Origin: a virus
Virus record (IMG/VR): IMGVR_UViG_3300042546_000298
Coordinates: 1-25,787 of that record
Direction: 5' to 3' (one strand)
Length of the DNA stretch: 25,787 bases
Translations under genes and position numbers: made by a program
The notes under the pieces: generated by a model
The model's input: the letters and a program-made list of their open reading frames with translations, nothing else
Databases searched by the model: none
Told to the model about the DNA's origin: nothing
Shown: piece by piece, positions 1 through 5,957 of the stretch
How positions within the stretch are numbered: the first letter of the stretch is position 1
Layout: each line of letters starts with the position of its first letter

Positions 1-849
1 TGCATCACGGAATAATGTGGTGTATTTTGTTGTACCATCAACATATGAACCAAAGAAACCAATATCAAGGGCATCAGCTGCGTTATTTGCGGCTAATTCA
101 ATGAGAGAATCTTGTGCGACAATTGTTTCAACATCTTGTGTAATTGTGTTACCAAGAACAACTAGATTGCCCGTAACTGCCAAATCACCAGAGATTGTAC
201 CGCCAGTTGTTCGAACAACCGTATTGTCAACATCAAACTTAACATTACTGTTTGCTGAATAAGCGACTGTGGTGATACCATCACCACCAACAAATGTAAT
301 TGTATCGGTAGCAAGAGCGACAGCATCTGTGCCTGTATCACCAGCAATGTTTAGTGTTGTGGCAATTGATACATTGGCAGCAGAAGTAATACGACCTTTT
401 GAATCAACTGCAAATGTAGGAATTTGTGATGCACCACCGTATGTACCGGCAGAAACACCTGTTGTTTTTAAGTTACCTTGTAAAACAACACCTGCGGTGC
501 CATCAAATGCAACTGCCGCAGATTCAACATCAAGTCCGTTAATTTCAAAGTTACGACCATTAAGAAGGGAAGTAGCGGTATTGGCATTGCCATATAAAGC
601 CGCTTTAACAACGGTGGCAGAAAAACTTCCTGCTGAATCTCGTTTTACGATTACATTGGCAGTATTTGCACTTGTTGCTTCATCTACTCGGTCAACATAA
701 TATTTACCACCAATCAGCACTGGTGTTGAATTGTTATCACCAATGAAAAGTTTTCCAGAAGAATTAGAATACGCAGGTTCCGCAACATTAAGCGATGCCG
801 GCGTTGCCGTTACTTCGGAATATTTTAGTTGAATGACTGTATTTGCCAT
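1..849 (-). CDS. tail fibre-like protein, 3' partial
   Basis: The frame opened by the ATG at 847-849 (AAGGATAAGA upstream) runs without a stop through 283 codons to base 1, so the C-terminus lies outside the window. Residues 1-55 are a head domain (VIQLKYSEVTATPASLNVAE, KLFIGDNN, VLIGGKYYVDRVDEA), common in cyanophage structural proteins. Residues 119-163 carry the fibre motif GVVLQGNLKTTGVSAGTYGG followed by IPTFAVDSKGRITSAANVSI, known from many tail fibres. Residues 217-234 give a GTISGDLAVTGNLVVLGN beta repeat, and 248-283 read SLIELAANNAADALDIGFFG, SYVDGTTKYTTLFRDA. Probably a long fibre or its proximal part. It forms a unit with the two small genes before it. Confidence 0.85.
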   Translation of the reverse strand, partial: MANTVIQLKYSEVTATPASLNVAEPAYSNSSGKLFIGDNNSTPVLIGGKYYVDRVDEATSANTANVIVKRDSAGSFSATVVKAALYGNANTATSLLNGRNFEINGLDVESAAVAFDGTAGVVLQGNLKTTGVSAGTYGGASQIPTFAVDSKGRITSAANVSIATTLNIAGDTGTDAVALATDTITFVGGDGITTVAYSANSNVKFDVDNTVVRTTGGTISGDLAVTGNLVVLGNTITQDVETIVAQDSLIELAANNAADALDIGFFGSYVDGTTKYTTLFRDA

Positions 850-862
850 TTCTTATCCTTTT

Positions 863-1114
863 TTAAAATGCTCCACCATTAATGTTGGTGATATTGTTTG
901 AATTAATTTCAATTTGTTTTATTACATAATTGTTGTTAGCTGCATCATAAACAAGCGCTTCACCATCTTCCGCACCCGATGTATCAACATTCACTAAGGT
1001 GCTCAGCGTAATATTCGCTGATGGTGCAACAGTAACAACGGCCTCATATTTACTTGCAGGCTTTACTATTACAGTCGAAGCAGCAGATGTGTTTACAACA
1101 GCGGTTATCGCCAT
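863..1114 (-). CDS. small conserved phage virion-type protein
   Basis: 83 residues: a Val/Thr/Ala-rich first half (ITAVVNTSAASTVIVKPASK) and a second half with TSGAEDGEALVYDAANNNYV followed by IKQIEI and a NITNINGGAF end. The DGEALVYDAANNNYV pattern (D-G-x-x-L-V-Y-D) is seen in cyanophage fibre-cluster proteins and in fibre connector segments. No function is known to me. GAGGTAA, overlapping the previous gene's stop, is the ribosome site. It stands between the BppU-like protein and a large fibre, which suggests a linker of the same assembly. Confidence 0.75.
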   Translation of the reverse strand: MAITAVVNTSAASTVIVKPASKYEAVVTVAPSANITLSTLVNVDTSGAEDGEALVYDAANNNYVIKQIEINSNNITNINGGAF

Positions 1115-1117
1115 ATT

Positions 1118-1450
1118 TTACCTCGTTACAGAAGGCAATATTGTGGCAATTCCCTCAATAACTCTTGATTTTACACTTGTAGGACTTGTAATTAACAAAT
1201 CATACACATATCTTCCGGGAGCTAAGTTAGCAGTATTTGCTGAGGTGATTGACATTGTGATTTGACCTGCAGCTGCATCAGTAACCGCAACTGTAAATTC
1301 CGTTGCAGTCGTTGAGTAATACGATTTTCTCAACTGTGCGGCCGCAGTATAATTGGTCAAATTGGTGGGAGAACCGTTCGAATCGTTTACCGTAACGGTC
1401 GTAGAATAATTAGCACCCTGTTCAATTGTGAGTTCAACAAAACCAGCCAC
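1118..1450 (-). CDS. BppU-like N-terminal domain protein (GTG start)
   Basis: 110 residues beginning VELTIEQGANYSTTVTVNDS and continuing LTNYTAAAQLRKSYYSTTAT, with AGQITMSITSANTANLAPGR, YVYDLLI and the end VIEGIATILPSVTR. This is the immunoglobulin-like domain found at the N-terminus of Siphovirus BppU baseplate proteins and as a free protein in many T4-like cyanophages. In BppU it anchors receptor-binding proteins. The start is GTG at 1448-1450, placed by a perfect AAGGAG 5 bases upstream; no in-frame ATG lies nearby. That Shine-Dalgarno sequence falls inside an inverted repeat (1453-1498). Unlike its neighbours it is thus set up for controlled translation. The next gene starts 3 bases after its stop. 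Confidence 0.8.
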   Translation of the reverse strand: MAGFVELTIEQGANYSTTVTVNDSNGSPTNLTNYTAAAQLRKSYYSTTATEFTVAVTDAAAGQITMSITSANTANLAPGRYVYDLLITSPTSVKSRVIEGIATILPSVTR

Positions 1451-1452
1451 AA

Positions 1453-1498
1453 TAACTCCTTATTAGTTTTATCGTCTATTTAGTTAAAACAGGAGTTA
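1453..1498 (-). promoter_or_regulatory. Inverted repeat sequestering the Shine-Dalgarno of the GTG-start gene
   Basis: On the transcript strand TAACTCCT (1498-1491) can pair with AGGAGTTA (1460-1453), 8 of 8 bases. Immediately inside, GTTTTA (1490-1485) pairs with TAAAAC (1471-1466), 6 of 6. The loop is 13 bases and there is one 5-base bulge. The right arm contains the AGGAG of the gene starting at 1450. No U-run follows, so it does not look like a terminator. Pairing is read from the sequence; folding energy was not computed. Confidence 0.6.
1477..1483 (-). promoter_or_regulatory. Late-promoter-like CTAAATA in the hairpin loop
   Basis: Reads AACTAAATAGACG on the minus strand, 27 bases before the GTG start. 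It resembles the T4 late -10 element TATAAATA, which needs no -35 box. A transcript from it would begin near 1471, past the 5' arm of the inverted repeat. Confidence 0.45.
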
Positions 1499-1523
1499 CT
1501 GCGGTAAGTTTAGAATTGATTTT

Positions 1524-2141
1524 TTATAGATGAAGTGCTGTGAGAGATTCTTCTTCACCAAAATAACCTTTGGCAAAGACATTAAATGCGAGACTACAAC
1601 GAGTATTGTCACCTTCTTTGGCTTCAACATTGTGTGTCAAAGAGGACGGGAAAAGAACTAAGTCTCCTGTTTTAACTTGAAAAAACCAGCTTTGAGAGTT
1701 GAACCAGTTCCAGTCTTTGGCAGGAAAACTAATTTGCTTGTATTTGATTGGATTATGAAAGTAGATTTTATCTTTTTCTAAATCGGCATTAATATAAAGA
1801 ACACCAGAAATAATGCTATTTGGGTGTTCATGGGTATGATGATATTGGCCAGGTTGAGTGTAATTAAGCCAAGATTGTGTGATATAAAATTCAACAGGAT
1901 TTTTAGGACTAATTACCTTGTCAATGTAAACTTGAATCCCCTCAGAGATAAAATCTAAAAATCCTTTTGCTTCGGGTGCGTTGAGAACATATCGGTCATT
2001 TGATGTTGTGTTACCCATATTGTTATGAGTATTGTCTGAATGGTAATTTACAAAGTCTAGTTCTTTTTCAGTCCATTCACGACCGATATTTGATTTGATA
2101 ACGGGTTGAGGAAAAATACCTACCGATTCAAATTGTGCCAT
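1524..2141 (-). CDS. 2-oxoglutarate/Fe(II)-dependent oxygenase
   Basis: 205 residues, matching the 2OG-Fe(II) oxygenase superfamily of the PF13759 type (single double-stranded beta-helix domain). The core is ITQSWLNYTQPGQYHHTHEH at 87-106, then PNSIISGVLYI at 107-117, and DLVLFPSSLTHNVEAKEGDN at 160-179 followed by TRCSLAFNVF. H104 or H106 would begin the metal triad, H170 is the distal His, and R181, 11 residues later, is placed to bind the 2OG carboxylate. All key positions are intact, so it is probably active. Substrate is unknown. It sits among fibre genes, not metabolic ones, behind its own CTAAATA motif and GGAGT ribosome site. Hydroxylation of a neighbouring virion protein is an attractive inference; a host target is the alternative. 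Confidence 0.88.
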   Translation of the reverse strand: MAQFESVGIFPQPVIKSNIGREWTEKELDFVNYHSDNTHNNMGNTTSNDRYVLNAPEAKGFLDFISEGIQVYIDKVISPKNPVEFYITQSWLNYTQPGQYHHTHEHPNSIISGVLYINADLEKDKIYFHNPIKYKQISFPAKDWNWFNSQSWFFQVKTGDLVLFPSSLTHNVEAKEGDNTRCSLAFNVFAKGYFGEEESLTALHL

Positions 2142-2174
2142 AATAATAAAACTCCAGTCAGTTAATGATAAAAA

Positions 2175-2181
2175 TATTTAG
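2175..2181 (-). promoter_or_regulatory. Late-promoter-like CTAAATA before the oxygenase
   Basis: AACTAAATATTT on the minus strand, in the 45-base gap between glycine-rich gene C and the oxygenase, 34 bases before its ATG, followed by GGAGT as ribosome site. Same core as at 1477 and 5013. Confidence 0.45.
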
Positions 2182-2186
2182 TTGCG

Positions 2187-3149
2187 TTAATTTAGAGAAA
2201 ATATTGCTGTATTAGAAGTAAATGTTCCGTCACCAGTAAATGTATGGATTGTATTTGCACCAGAAGTTGTAATTGTTCCTCCAGTAGCACCTTGAGAACC
2301 TGTATATCGAATGATTACAATACCAGAACCTCCGTTTCCACCAATGACGTTTGTTGTGGATCCACCTCCACCACCGCCGCCTCCGCCAGTATTTGTTGTT
2401 CCATTACTTCCATTACCTGCTGGATTTGCATTACCTCCGCTTACGCCTGGAGTTCCTGGGCCACCGGTTCCAGATACTGATCCACCAAAACCGCCGCCGC
2501 CGCCGCCACCGCCTGCATATGTTACTGATGAACCTGAATATGGCGAAGCAGTTCCTGCACCACCATTAGCACTTGGAGCACTATTACCACCAGCAACACC
2601 TGTTCCACCGGCGCCACCACCACCACCACCTCCAGCGGGGTTACCCCCGCTAACATAATTAATTCCCGTTCCTCCATCATTTCCTTGTCCTGCAGTTGCT
2701 ACACCGCCTGCGCCTCCACCTGAAGCATATGAACCTCCTCCTCCAGAACCTCCATCACCTCCGGCTTGAGTACCTCTTCCTGGATTAGTTGCTAAATCTC
2801 CTCCTCTACCACCACCATTTGAAGTTATTGTTGCGGGAGAAAAAGCCACAGAAGAAGCTGAACCTACTACACTTGGAGTAGTAGTAACATAAATGCCACC
2901 GTTTCCTCCACCTCCAACTGTGACAGAAACACCTGAACCTTGAGTTACGGATTGTCCAGTGCCAGTTCTAAAACCTCCAGCGCCACCGCCGCCGCCAAGG
3001 TAAGAACCGCCGCCTCCACCGCCAGCAACTATTAAATAATCTACTGAAGTTGGCCCGGCGGCGCTAACAGATAATCCAACAGGAAATTTAAATCCTGTGG
3101 GTCTTATTGTATTATTTTCTATATTAAGATTTAAAAATTTTAAACTCAT
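2187..3149 (-). CDS. glycine-rich adhesin-like protein C
   Basis: 320 residues. The anchor is IRPTGFKFPVGL (15-26), then SVDYLIVAGGGGGG (35-48), SPYSGSSVTYAGGGGGGGG (202-220) and GGSGIVIIRYTGSQGATGG (273-291), ending GDGTFTSNTAIFSLN. Loops between glycine runs (TNPGRGTQAGGDG, TGINYVSGGNPAGG, NSAPSANGGAG) are unlike A and B. The last 123 bases of shared sequence match protein A's gene more closely than B's, so exchange between copies is likely. A role as the receptor-contacting tip, by analogy to glycine-rich phage adhesins, is inferred. It ends the second cassette; the oxygenase gene follows after 45 bases with a CTAAATA motif. Confidence 0.85.
   Translation of the reverse strand: MSLKFLNLNIENNTIRPTGFKFPVGLSVSAAGPTSVDYLIVAGGGGGGSYLGGGGGAGGFRTGTGQSVTQGSGVSVTVGGGGNGGIYVTTTPSVVGSASSVAFSPATITSNGGGRGGDLATNPGRGTQAGGDGGSGGGGSYASGGGAGGVATAGQGNDGGTGINYVSGGNPAGGGGGGGAGGTGVAGGNSAPSANGGAGTASPYSGSSVTYAGGGGGGGGFGGSVSGTGGPGTPGVSGGNANPAGNGSNGTTNTGGGGGGGGGSTTNVIGGNGGSGIVIIRYTGSQGATGGTITTSGANTIHTFTGDGTFTSNTAIFSLN
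2211..2333. repeat. Conserved 3' block of glycine-rich gene C
   Basis: 123 bases nearly matching 5982-6104, with long identical runs such as the stretch coding for IVIIRYTGSQGATGG. Encodes the shared C-terminal domain. Confidence 0.8.
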
Positions 3150-3475
3150 TATGAAATCTCCACGCCATATGCATTGAAAGAAACACTTCCACTATTTGTA
3201 TTTGCCGCTAAAATTGTATTGGCGTTCATTGTTACTGCACCTGTAATTGTAATTAATTCTCTTGCTGGTAATACACCACCACGAATAATGAAATGTTGTG
3301 TATTTAATGTTGTTGCAGTTGGTCTCACCACAAGACTATATGAAGCATTTGAATCGGAAAAATTGTGAATGGTAATTGTACCAACAATTGCCGATGATGA
3401 ACCGGTACTATACACATTTGTAAGTGTGTTTGCTGTAGGAGATATTTGTCCTAGTATTTCGTATGTTGCTGGCAT
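3149..3475 (-). CDS. YKxLGQ-family small beta protein, copy 4
   Basis: 108 residues, closest to copy 3: ATYEILGQISPTANTLTNVY, AIVGTITIHNFSDSNASYSL, VVRPTATTLNTQHFIIRGGV, LPARELITITGAV and NAYGVEIS. The stop overlaps the start of glycine-rich gene C as TAATG, and GTG GAG ATT TCA at its end places GGAG 10 bases before that ATG. As with copy 2, a member of this family lies directly before a glycine-rich gene, which suggests the pair work together, for example as adaptor and adhesin. Confidence 0.8.
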   Translation of the reverse strand: MPATYEILGQISPTANTLTNVYSTGSSSAIVGTITIHNFSDSNASYSLVVRPTATTLNTQHFIIRGGVLPARELITITGAVTMNANTILAANTNSGSVSFNAYGVEIS

Positions 3476-3822
3476 TATGTAATCTCCACACCAAATATGC
3501 TAATTGAACAGTTTGGTGTTTTCGTTTCACCACTTCGTCTTGCCACATTAGCTGCAATAATTGTGCTTGAATTCATTGTAATATTTAGATTCAAAATAAT
3601 TGTATCTGCTTGACCTAATAATTGTTGTCTTAGGATATAGTGTTGATTTGCAAGTGCGACACCAGTTGGTCTTACAATAATATCCACATTGGCATTTGCA
3701 GTATCTTGATTACAAATATAAATGCTATTTAAAACGGCCGAAACAGAACTTGTGCTATATGCGTTAGTTAATGTATTTGCTGTAGGTGCAATCTGACCTA
3801 AAATCTTATATGAATTTGCCAT
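3475..3822 (-). CDS. YKxLGQ-family small beta protein, copy 3
   Basis: 115 residues, the same family as its direct neighbour at 3149. It starts NSYKILGQIAPTANTLTNAY and has the strands AVLNSIYICNQDTANANVDI, VRPTG, QHYILRQQLLGQADTIILNL and the end CSISIFGVEIT. Compared with copy 4 it has a short extra loop near the end (ARRSGETKTPN). Its final codons GTG GAG ATT ACA TAA carry the GGAG of the following gene, whose ATG overlaps the stop. Two family members in a row point to tandem duplication. Virion role inferred from context. Confidence 0.8.
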   Translation of the reverse strand: MANSYKILGQIAPTANTLTNAYSTSSVSAVLNSIYICNQDTANANVDIIVRPTGVALANQHYILRQQLLGQADTIILNLNITMNSSTIIAANVARRSGETKTPNCSISIFGVEIT

Positions 3823-4169
3823 TATGTACCTGTATAGAATAGAGCATTAATACCTAAATCAATATCAGATGCTAATTTTGCAGTTGTCACAGAACCATCT
3901 GAAGGAACAGTAGTTGTAGCACCAACACCTAAATGAAGAACAACAATGTTACTTGTTCCTGATGCAGGTGCCGATGTAAAGTTTAGTGTTGTTCCACTTA
4001 CAGTATATGCAGATGATGGGTCTTGATACACACCACCAACAAAGACTGCAATTGCCGCAGTTCCTGCCGGCGCAAAAGTCATTCCAGTAAACTGTGTTGC
4101 ACTAGCAGTTCCTGAGAACCGGTCTACAATGAACGGGTTTGACTTTATTTGATTTCCGATATATGCCAT
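3822..4169 (-). CDS. YIGN-type fibre connector protein, copy 2
   Basis: 115 residues, related to the protein at 7231-7653. It has an MAYIGNQIKSNPFIVDRFSG start, SATQFTGMTFAP, AVFVGGVYQDPSSAYTVSGT, TLNFTSAPASGTSNIVVLHL and a linker with GSVTTAKLASDI. The family pattern is the attachment-type N-terminal domain of many marine phage fibres, here as a free-standing gene. The stop overlaps the next start (TAATG) and CAGGTAC serves as ribosome site. It opens the second cassette: connector, two YKxLGQ proteins, glycine-rich protein C. Confidence 0.8.
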   Translation of the reverse strand: MAYIGNQIKSNPFIVDRFSGTASATQFTGMTFAPAGTAAIAVFVGGVYQDPSSAYTVSGTTLNFTSAPASGTSNIVVLHLGVGATTTVPSDGSVTTAKLASDIDLGINALFYTGT

Positions 4170-4174
4170 TTATT

Positions 4175-4582
4175 TTACTCTTTTACTGGAGGTTGCCCTT
4201 CAGGTTTTGGAAACTTTTCTTTTATTCCTTTAATCTTCTGAAACCATTCAGAATTTTTTAAATCTATTCCTTTATTTATAGCGTGCCACAACATATCTAG
4301 TTGTTCAAATCCATCAGGATATTCGGCACATCTACTATACGCATATTGATAATACTTTTGAAGCCTTGTTTGAAATTCTAACTCAGCATCAATCTCTGTC
4401 TTTGTTGGTGGTTTTAATTTATTTGGATCCCACCATTTGTGGTAAACATATTCACCACCTGATACTGTAATTTCCCATTTTGCACCTGGTCTAAGTGCTT
4501 TAATGGCGGTGTCAACACCTACTGGCATGACACCTTCACCTTTAAAATTATTCATTACTTCATCAACATTATTTACATCCAT
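4175..4582 (-). CDS. conserved fibre-cluster protein with YPDGxxQLDxLWHAI motif
   Basis: 135 residues, likely soluble and charged. The N-terminal half is a small domain (ALRPGAKWEITVSGGEYVYH, KWWDPNKLKPPT). The C-terminal half is helical with the motif RCAEYPDGFEQLDMLWHAIN followed by DLKNSEWFQKIKGIKEKFPK. The EYP-x(4)-QLD-x-LWHAI pattern recurs in phage proteins encoded beside tail fibres, often C-terminal in fibre-assembly-type proteins. A chaperone or cofactor role for the nearby glycine-rich proteins is plausible but inferred. AGGAG lies 9 bases upstream of the ATG. A perfect TATAAATA lies within its coding sequence at 4273-4280. Confidence 0.8.
   Translation of the reverse strand: MDVNNVDEVMNNFKGEGVMPVGVDTAIKALRPGAKWEITVSGGEYVYHKWWDPNKLKPPTKTEIDAELEFQTRLQKYYQYAYSRCAEYPDGFEQLDMLWHAINKGIDLKNSEWFQKIKGIKEKFPKPEGQPPVKE
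4273..4280 (-). promoter_or_regulatory. Perfect TATAAATA inside a coding region
   Basis: The full T4 late consensus octamer occurs on the minus strand within the 135-residue gene, about 104 bases before the connector gene at 4169. It also encodes ordinary residues (AINKG), so it may be chance, or an internal promoter for the second cassette. Confidence 0.25.
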
Positions 4583-4600
4583 AATTAAAACTCCTAATAA

Positions 4601-4975
4601 TTAAATTTGTTCAACCCAAGAAAGTGTTTCTTCGTTCCATGAATACATTTTGCCATCATTTGGCATTGGTGTTGGTGGATCCCAACGGCATGTATCTTCG
4701 TTGAGTGTCCAAGAATTAAAAGGTTTTGGTGGAATAAAAGCATTTCTGCCTGCATCCCATGTCATACCAATACCCGCATAGTTTTTACGCATATTGTTAT
4801 TGTATGATGTTTGACGCCAAATAAAATTGGAGTCGGAACCATGAACTGATTCTAAGTAGGCAATTCCAATTGACTCTACTTCGTTACCTTCGCCGTCAAC
4901 AATATTCCAGTTATCTACAACTGAAATATGAACGACTTGATTTGTATTTACATTGATTTTAGCAAAGTGTGCCAT
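4601..4975 (-). CDS. conserved small Trp-rich phage protein
   Basis: A 124-residue protein of a type very common in T4-like cyanophage and pelagiphage fibre clusters. Marks are the start MAHFAKINVNTNQVVHISVV, the core WRQTSYNNNMRKNYAGIG, DAGRNAFIPPKPFNSWTLNE, and the end MYSWNEETLSWVEQI. Seven tryptophans in 124 residues are unusual and suggest a stacking surface for sugar or protein. Nobody has assigned a function that I know of; fibre-fold chaperone, fibre cap and carbohydrate binding are all possible. It lies behind a 40-base gap with a CTAAATA motif and a CGGAG 10 bases before the ATG, so it probably heads a late transcript together with the genes down to 2187. Confidence 0.85.
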   Translation of the reverse strand: MAHFAKINVNTNQVVHISVVDNWNIVDGEGNEVESIGIAYLESVHGSDSNFIWRQTSYNNNMRKNYAGIGMTWDAGRNAFIPPKPFNSWTLNEDTCRWDPPTPMPNDGKMYSWNEETLSWVEQI

Positions 4976-5012
4976 TTATTTTTTTCTCCGTCAATGATGA
5001 AAAGTGATATAC

Positions 5013-5019
5013 TATTTAG
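5013..5019 (-). promoter_or_regulatory. Late-promoter-like CTAAATA before the 124-residue gene
   Basis: CAACTAAATAGTATA on the minus strand, 38 bases before the ATG at 4975. The TAA stop of glycine-rich gene B is part of the motif. Same core as at 1477 and 2175. Confidence 0.45.
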
Positions 5020-5948
5020 TTGATTAAGTAAGAGGATAAATTGGATCTAAATGTTCCATCACCAGTAAATGTATGGATTGTATTTGCACCAGAAGTTGTA
5101 ACTGTTCCGCCAGTAGCACCTTGGCTACCAGCATAACGAATGATTACAATACCAGAACCACCCGCTCCGCCGGTACCGTTTGTTGATGGAGCACTCGGAC
5201 CTGATCCTGCACCACCGCCTCCACCGCCAGTATTTGTTCCGCCACTTGCGGCTGTGCCTGAGGTAGCTCCGTTACCTCCAGGAGAACCTCCTGAACCGGC
5301 AGATTTTCCTATAGCAGATGAACCTCCACCTCCACCTCCACCAGCATATGTTACTGGTGAACCTGAATAAGGTGACGCTGTACCTGATCCGCCAGTACCT
5401 CCAGATGATGGTTGTGCATTACCTCCTACACCTCCTGCACCGCCGCCGCCTCCAGCAGTACCATTTGCACCACCAAGACCACCATTAGTTCCACCAGCGT
5501 TTCCTTGTCCTGGTGTTCCTGGTGATGATGTATTTTCAGACGCTTTTGCGCCGCCACCCGAACCTCCAGAACCAGAAGGATTTGGATCGGTACCTCCTCT
5601 GCCGCCACCTAAAGATGAAACGATAACTGCGGGACCTGTATTGACAAATGACGAAGAACCATTTGTTGATGGTGTAGTTCTAGCAACGCCGCCGGGCCCA
5701 CCTGCACCAATAGTTATACTATAAGATGAACCAGTAGTAATAGACAGACTTGTTCCTGTTACAAAACCTCCGGCACCACCCCCACCACCGGTGCTTCCTT
5801 GACCAGTTCCAATTTCACCTCCGCCGCCTCCGCCACCAGCAACAATAAGATAATCTACTGAACTGGGACCCGTATTATTATCACCACCAACAAAAGTTAA
5901 TCCTGTTGGATAAACATAACCTTTTGGTCTTACACGAAAAACTGCCAT
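5016..5948 (-). CDS. glycine-rich adhesin-like protein B
   Basis: 310 residues, same design as protein A. The anchor is VRPKGYVYPTGL (6-17), then VDYLIVAGGGGGGG (31-44), SPYSGSPVTYAGGGGGGG (192-209) and GGSGIVIIRYAGSQGATGG (263-281), ending GDGTFRSNLSSYLIN. The loops (ASENTSSPGTPGQGN, AIGKSAGSGGSPGGN, SGPSAPSTNGTGG) differ from A and C. It follows A by 9 bases, with AAAGGT as ribosome site, giving a tandem pair. Its stop codon TAA lies inside a CTAAATA late-promoter-like string, so this gene closes one predicted transcription unit while the next begins. Role as for A, by inference: alternative or hetero-oligomeric receptor-binding tip. Confidence 0.85.
   Translation of the reverse strand: MAVFRVRPKGYVYPTGLTFVGGDNNTGPSSVDYLIVAGGGGGGGEIGTGQGSTGGGGGAGGFVTGTSLSITTGSSYSITIGAGGPGGVARTTPSTNGSSSFVNTGPAVIVSSLGGGRGGTDPNPSGSGGSGGGAKASENTSSPGTPGQGNAGGTNGGLGGANGTAGGGGGAGGVGGNAQPSSGGTGGSGTASPYSGSPVTYAGGGGGGGSSAIGKSAGSGGSPGGNGATSGTAASGGTNTGGGGGGAGSGPSAPSTNGTGGAGGSGIVIIRYAGSQGATGGTVTTSGANTIHTFTGDGTFRSNLSSYLIN
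5048..5159. repeat. Conserved 3' block of glycine-rich gene B
   Basis: The same block as at 2211-2333. Its first 60 bases differ from copy C by only a few bases; the rest is more diverged. Confidence 0.75.
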
Positions 5949-5957
5949 TTTATACCT

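Noticed and set aside
269-700. 143-codon plus-strand frame opposite the partial fibre
   Set aside because: Antisense shadow: the minus strand has an uninterrupted 283-codon fibre frame with a ribosome site and recognisable motifs.
1453-1498. Rho-independent terminator after the oxygenase gene
   Set aside because: Stems are AT-rich, the right arm is the ribosome site of the next gene, and no T-run follows on the transcript strand.
2360-2640. Phase-variable simple repeat in glycine-rich genes
   Set aside because: The tandem units are trinucleotides (GGN), so length changes would not shift the frame; loop or length variation is possible but not on/off switching.
2311-2658. Plus-strand proline-rich reading frames opposite the glycine-rich genes (also near 5140-5370 and 6325-6564)
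   Set aside because: They are the complement of GGN glycine codons, which reads as CCN proline. No ribosome site, no conserved start, and the opposite strand has a clear family pattern.
2187-3149. Collagen-like protein as substrate of the oxygenase
   Set aside because: The glycine-rich proteins have G-runs, not Gly-X-Y triplets with regular proline, so a collagen prolyl-hydroxylase pairing is not supported, though other hydroxylation remains possible.
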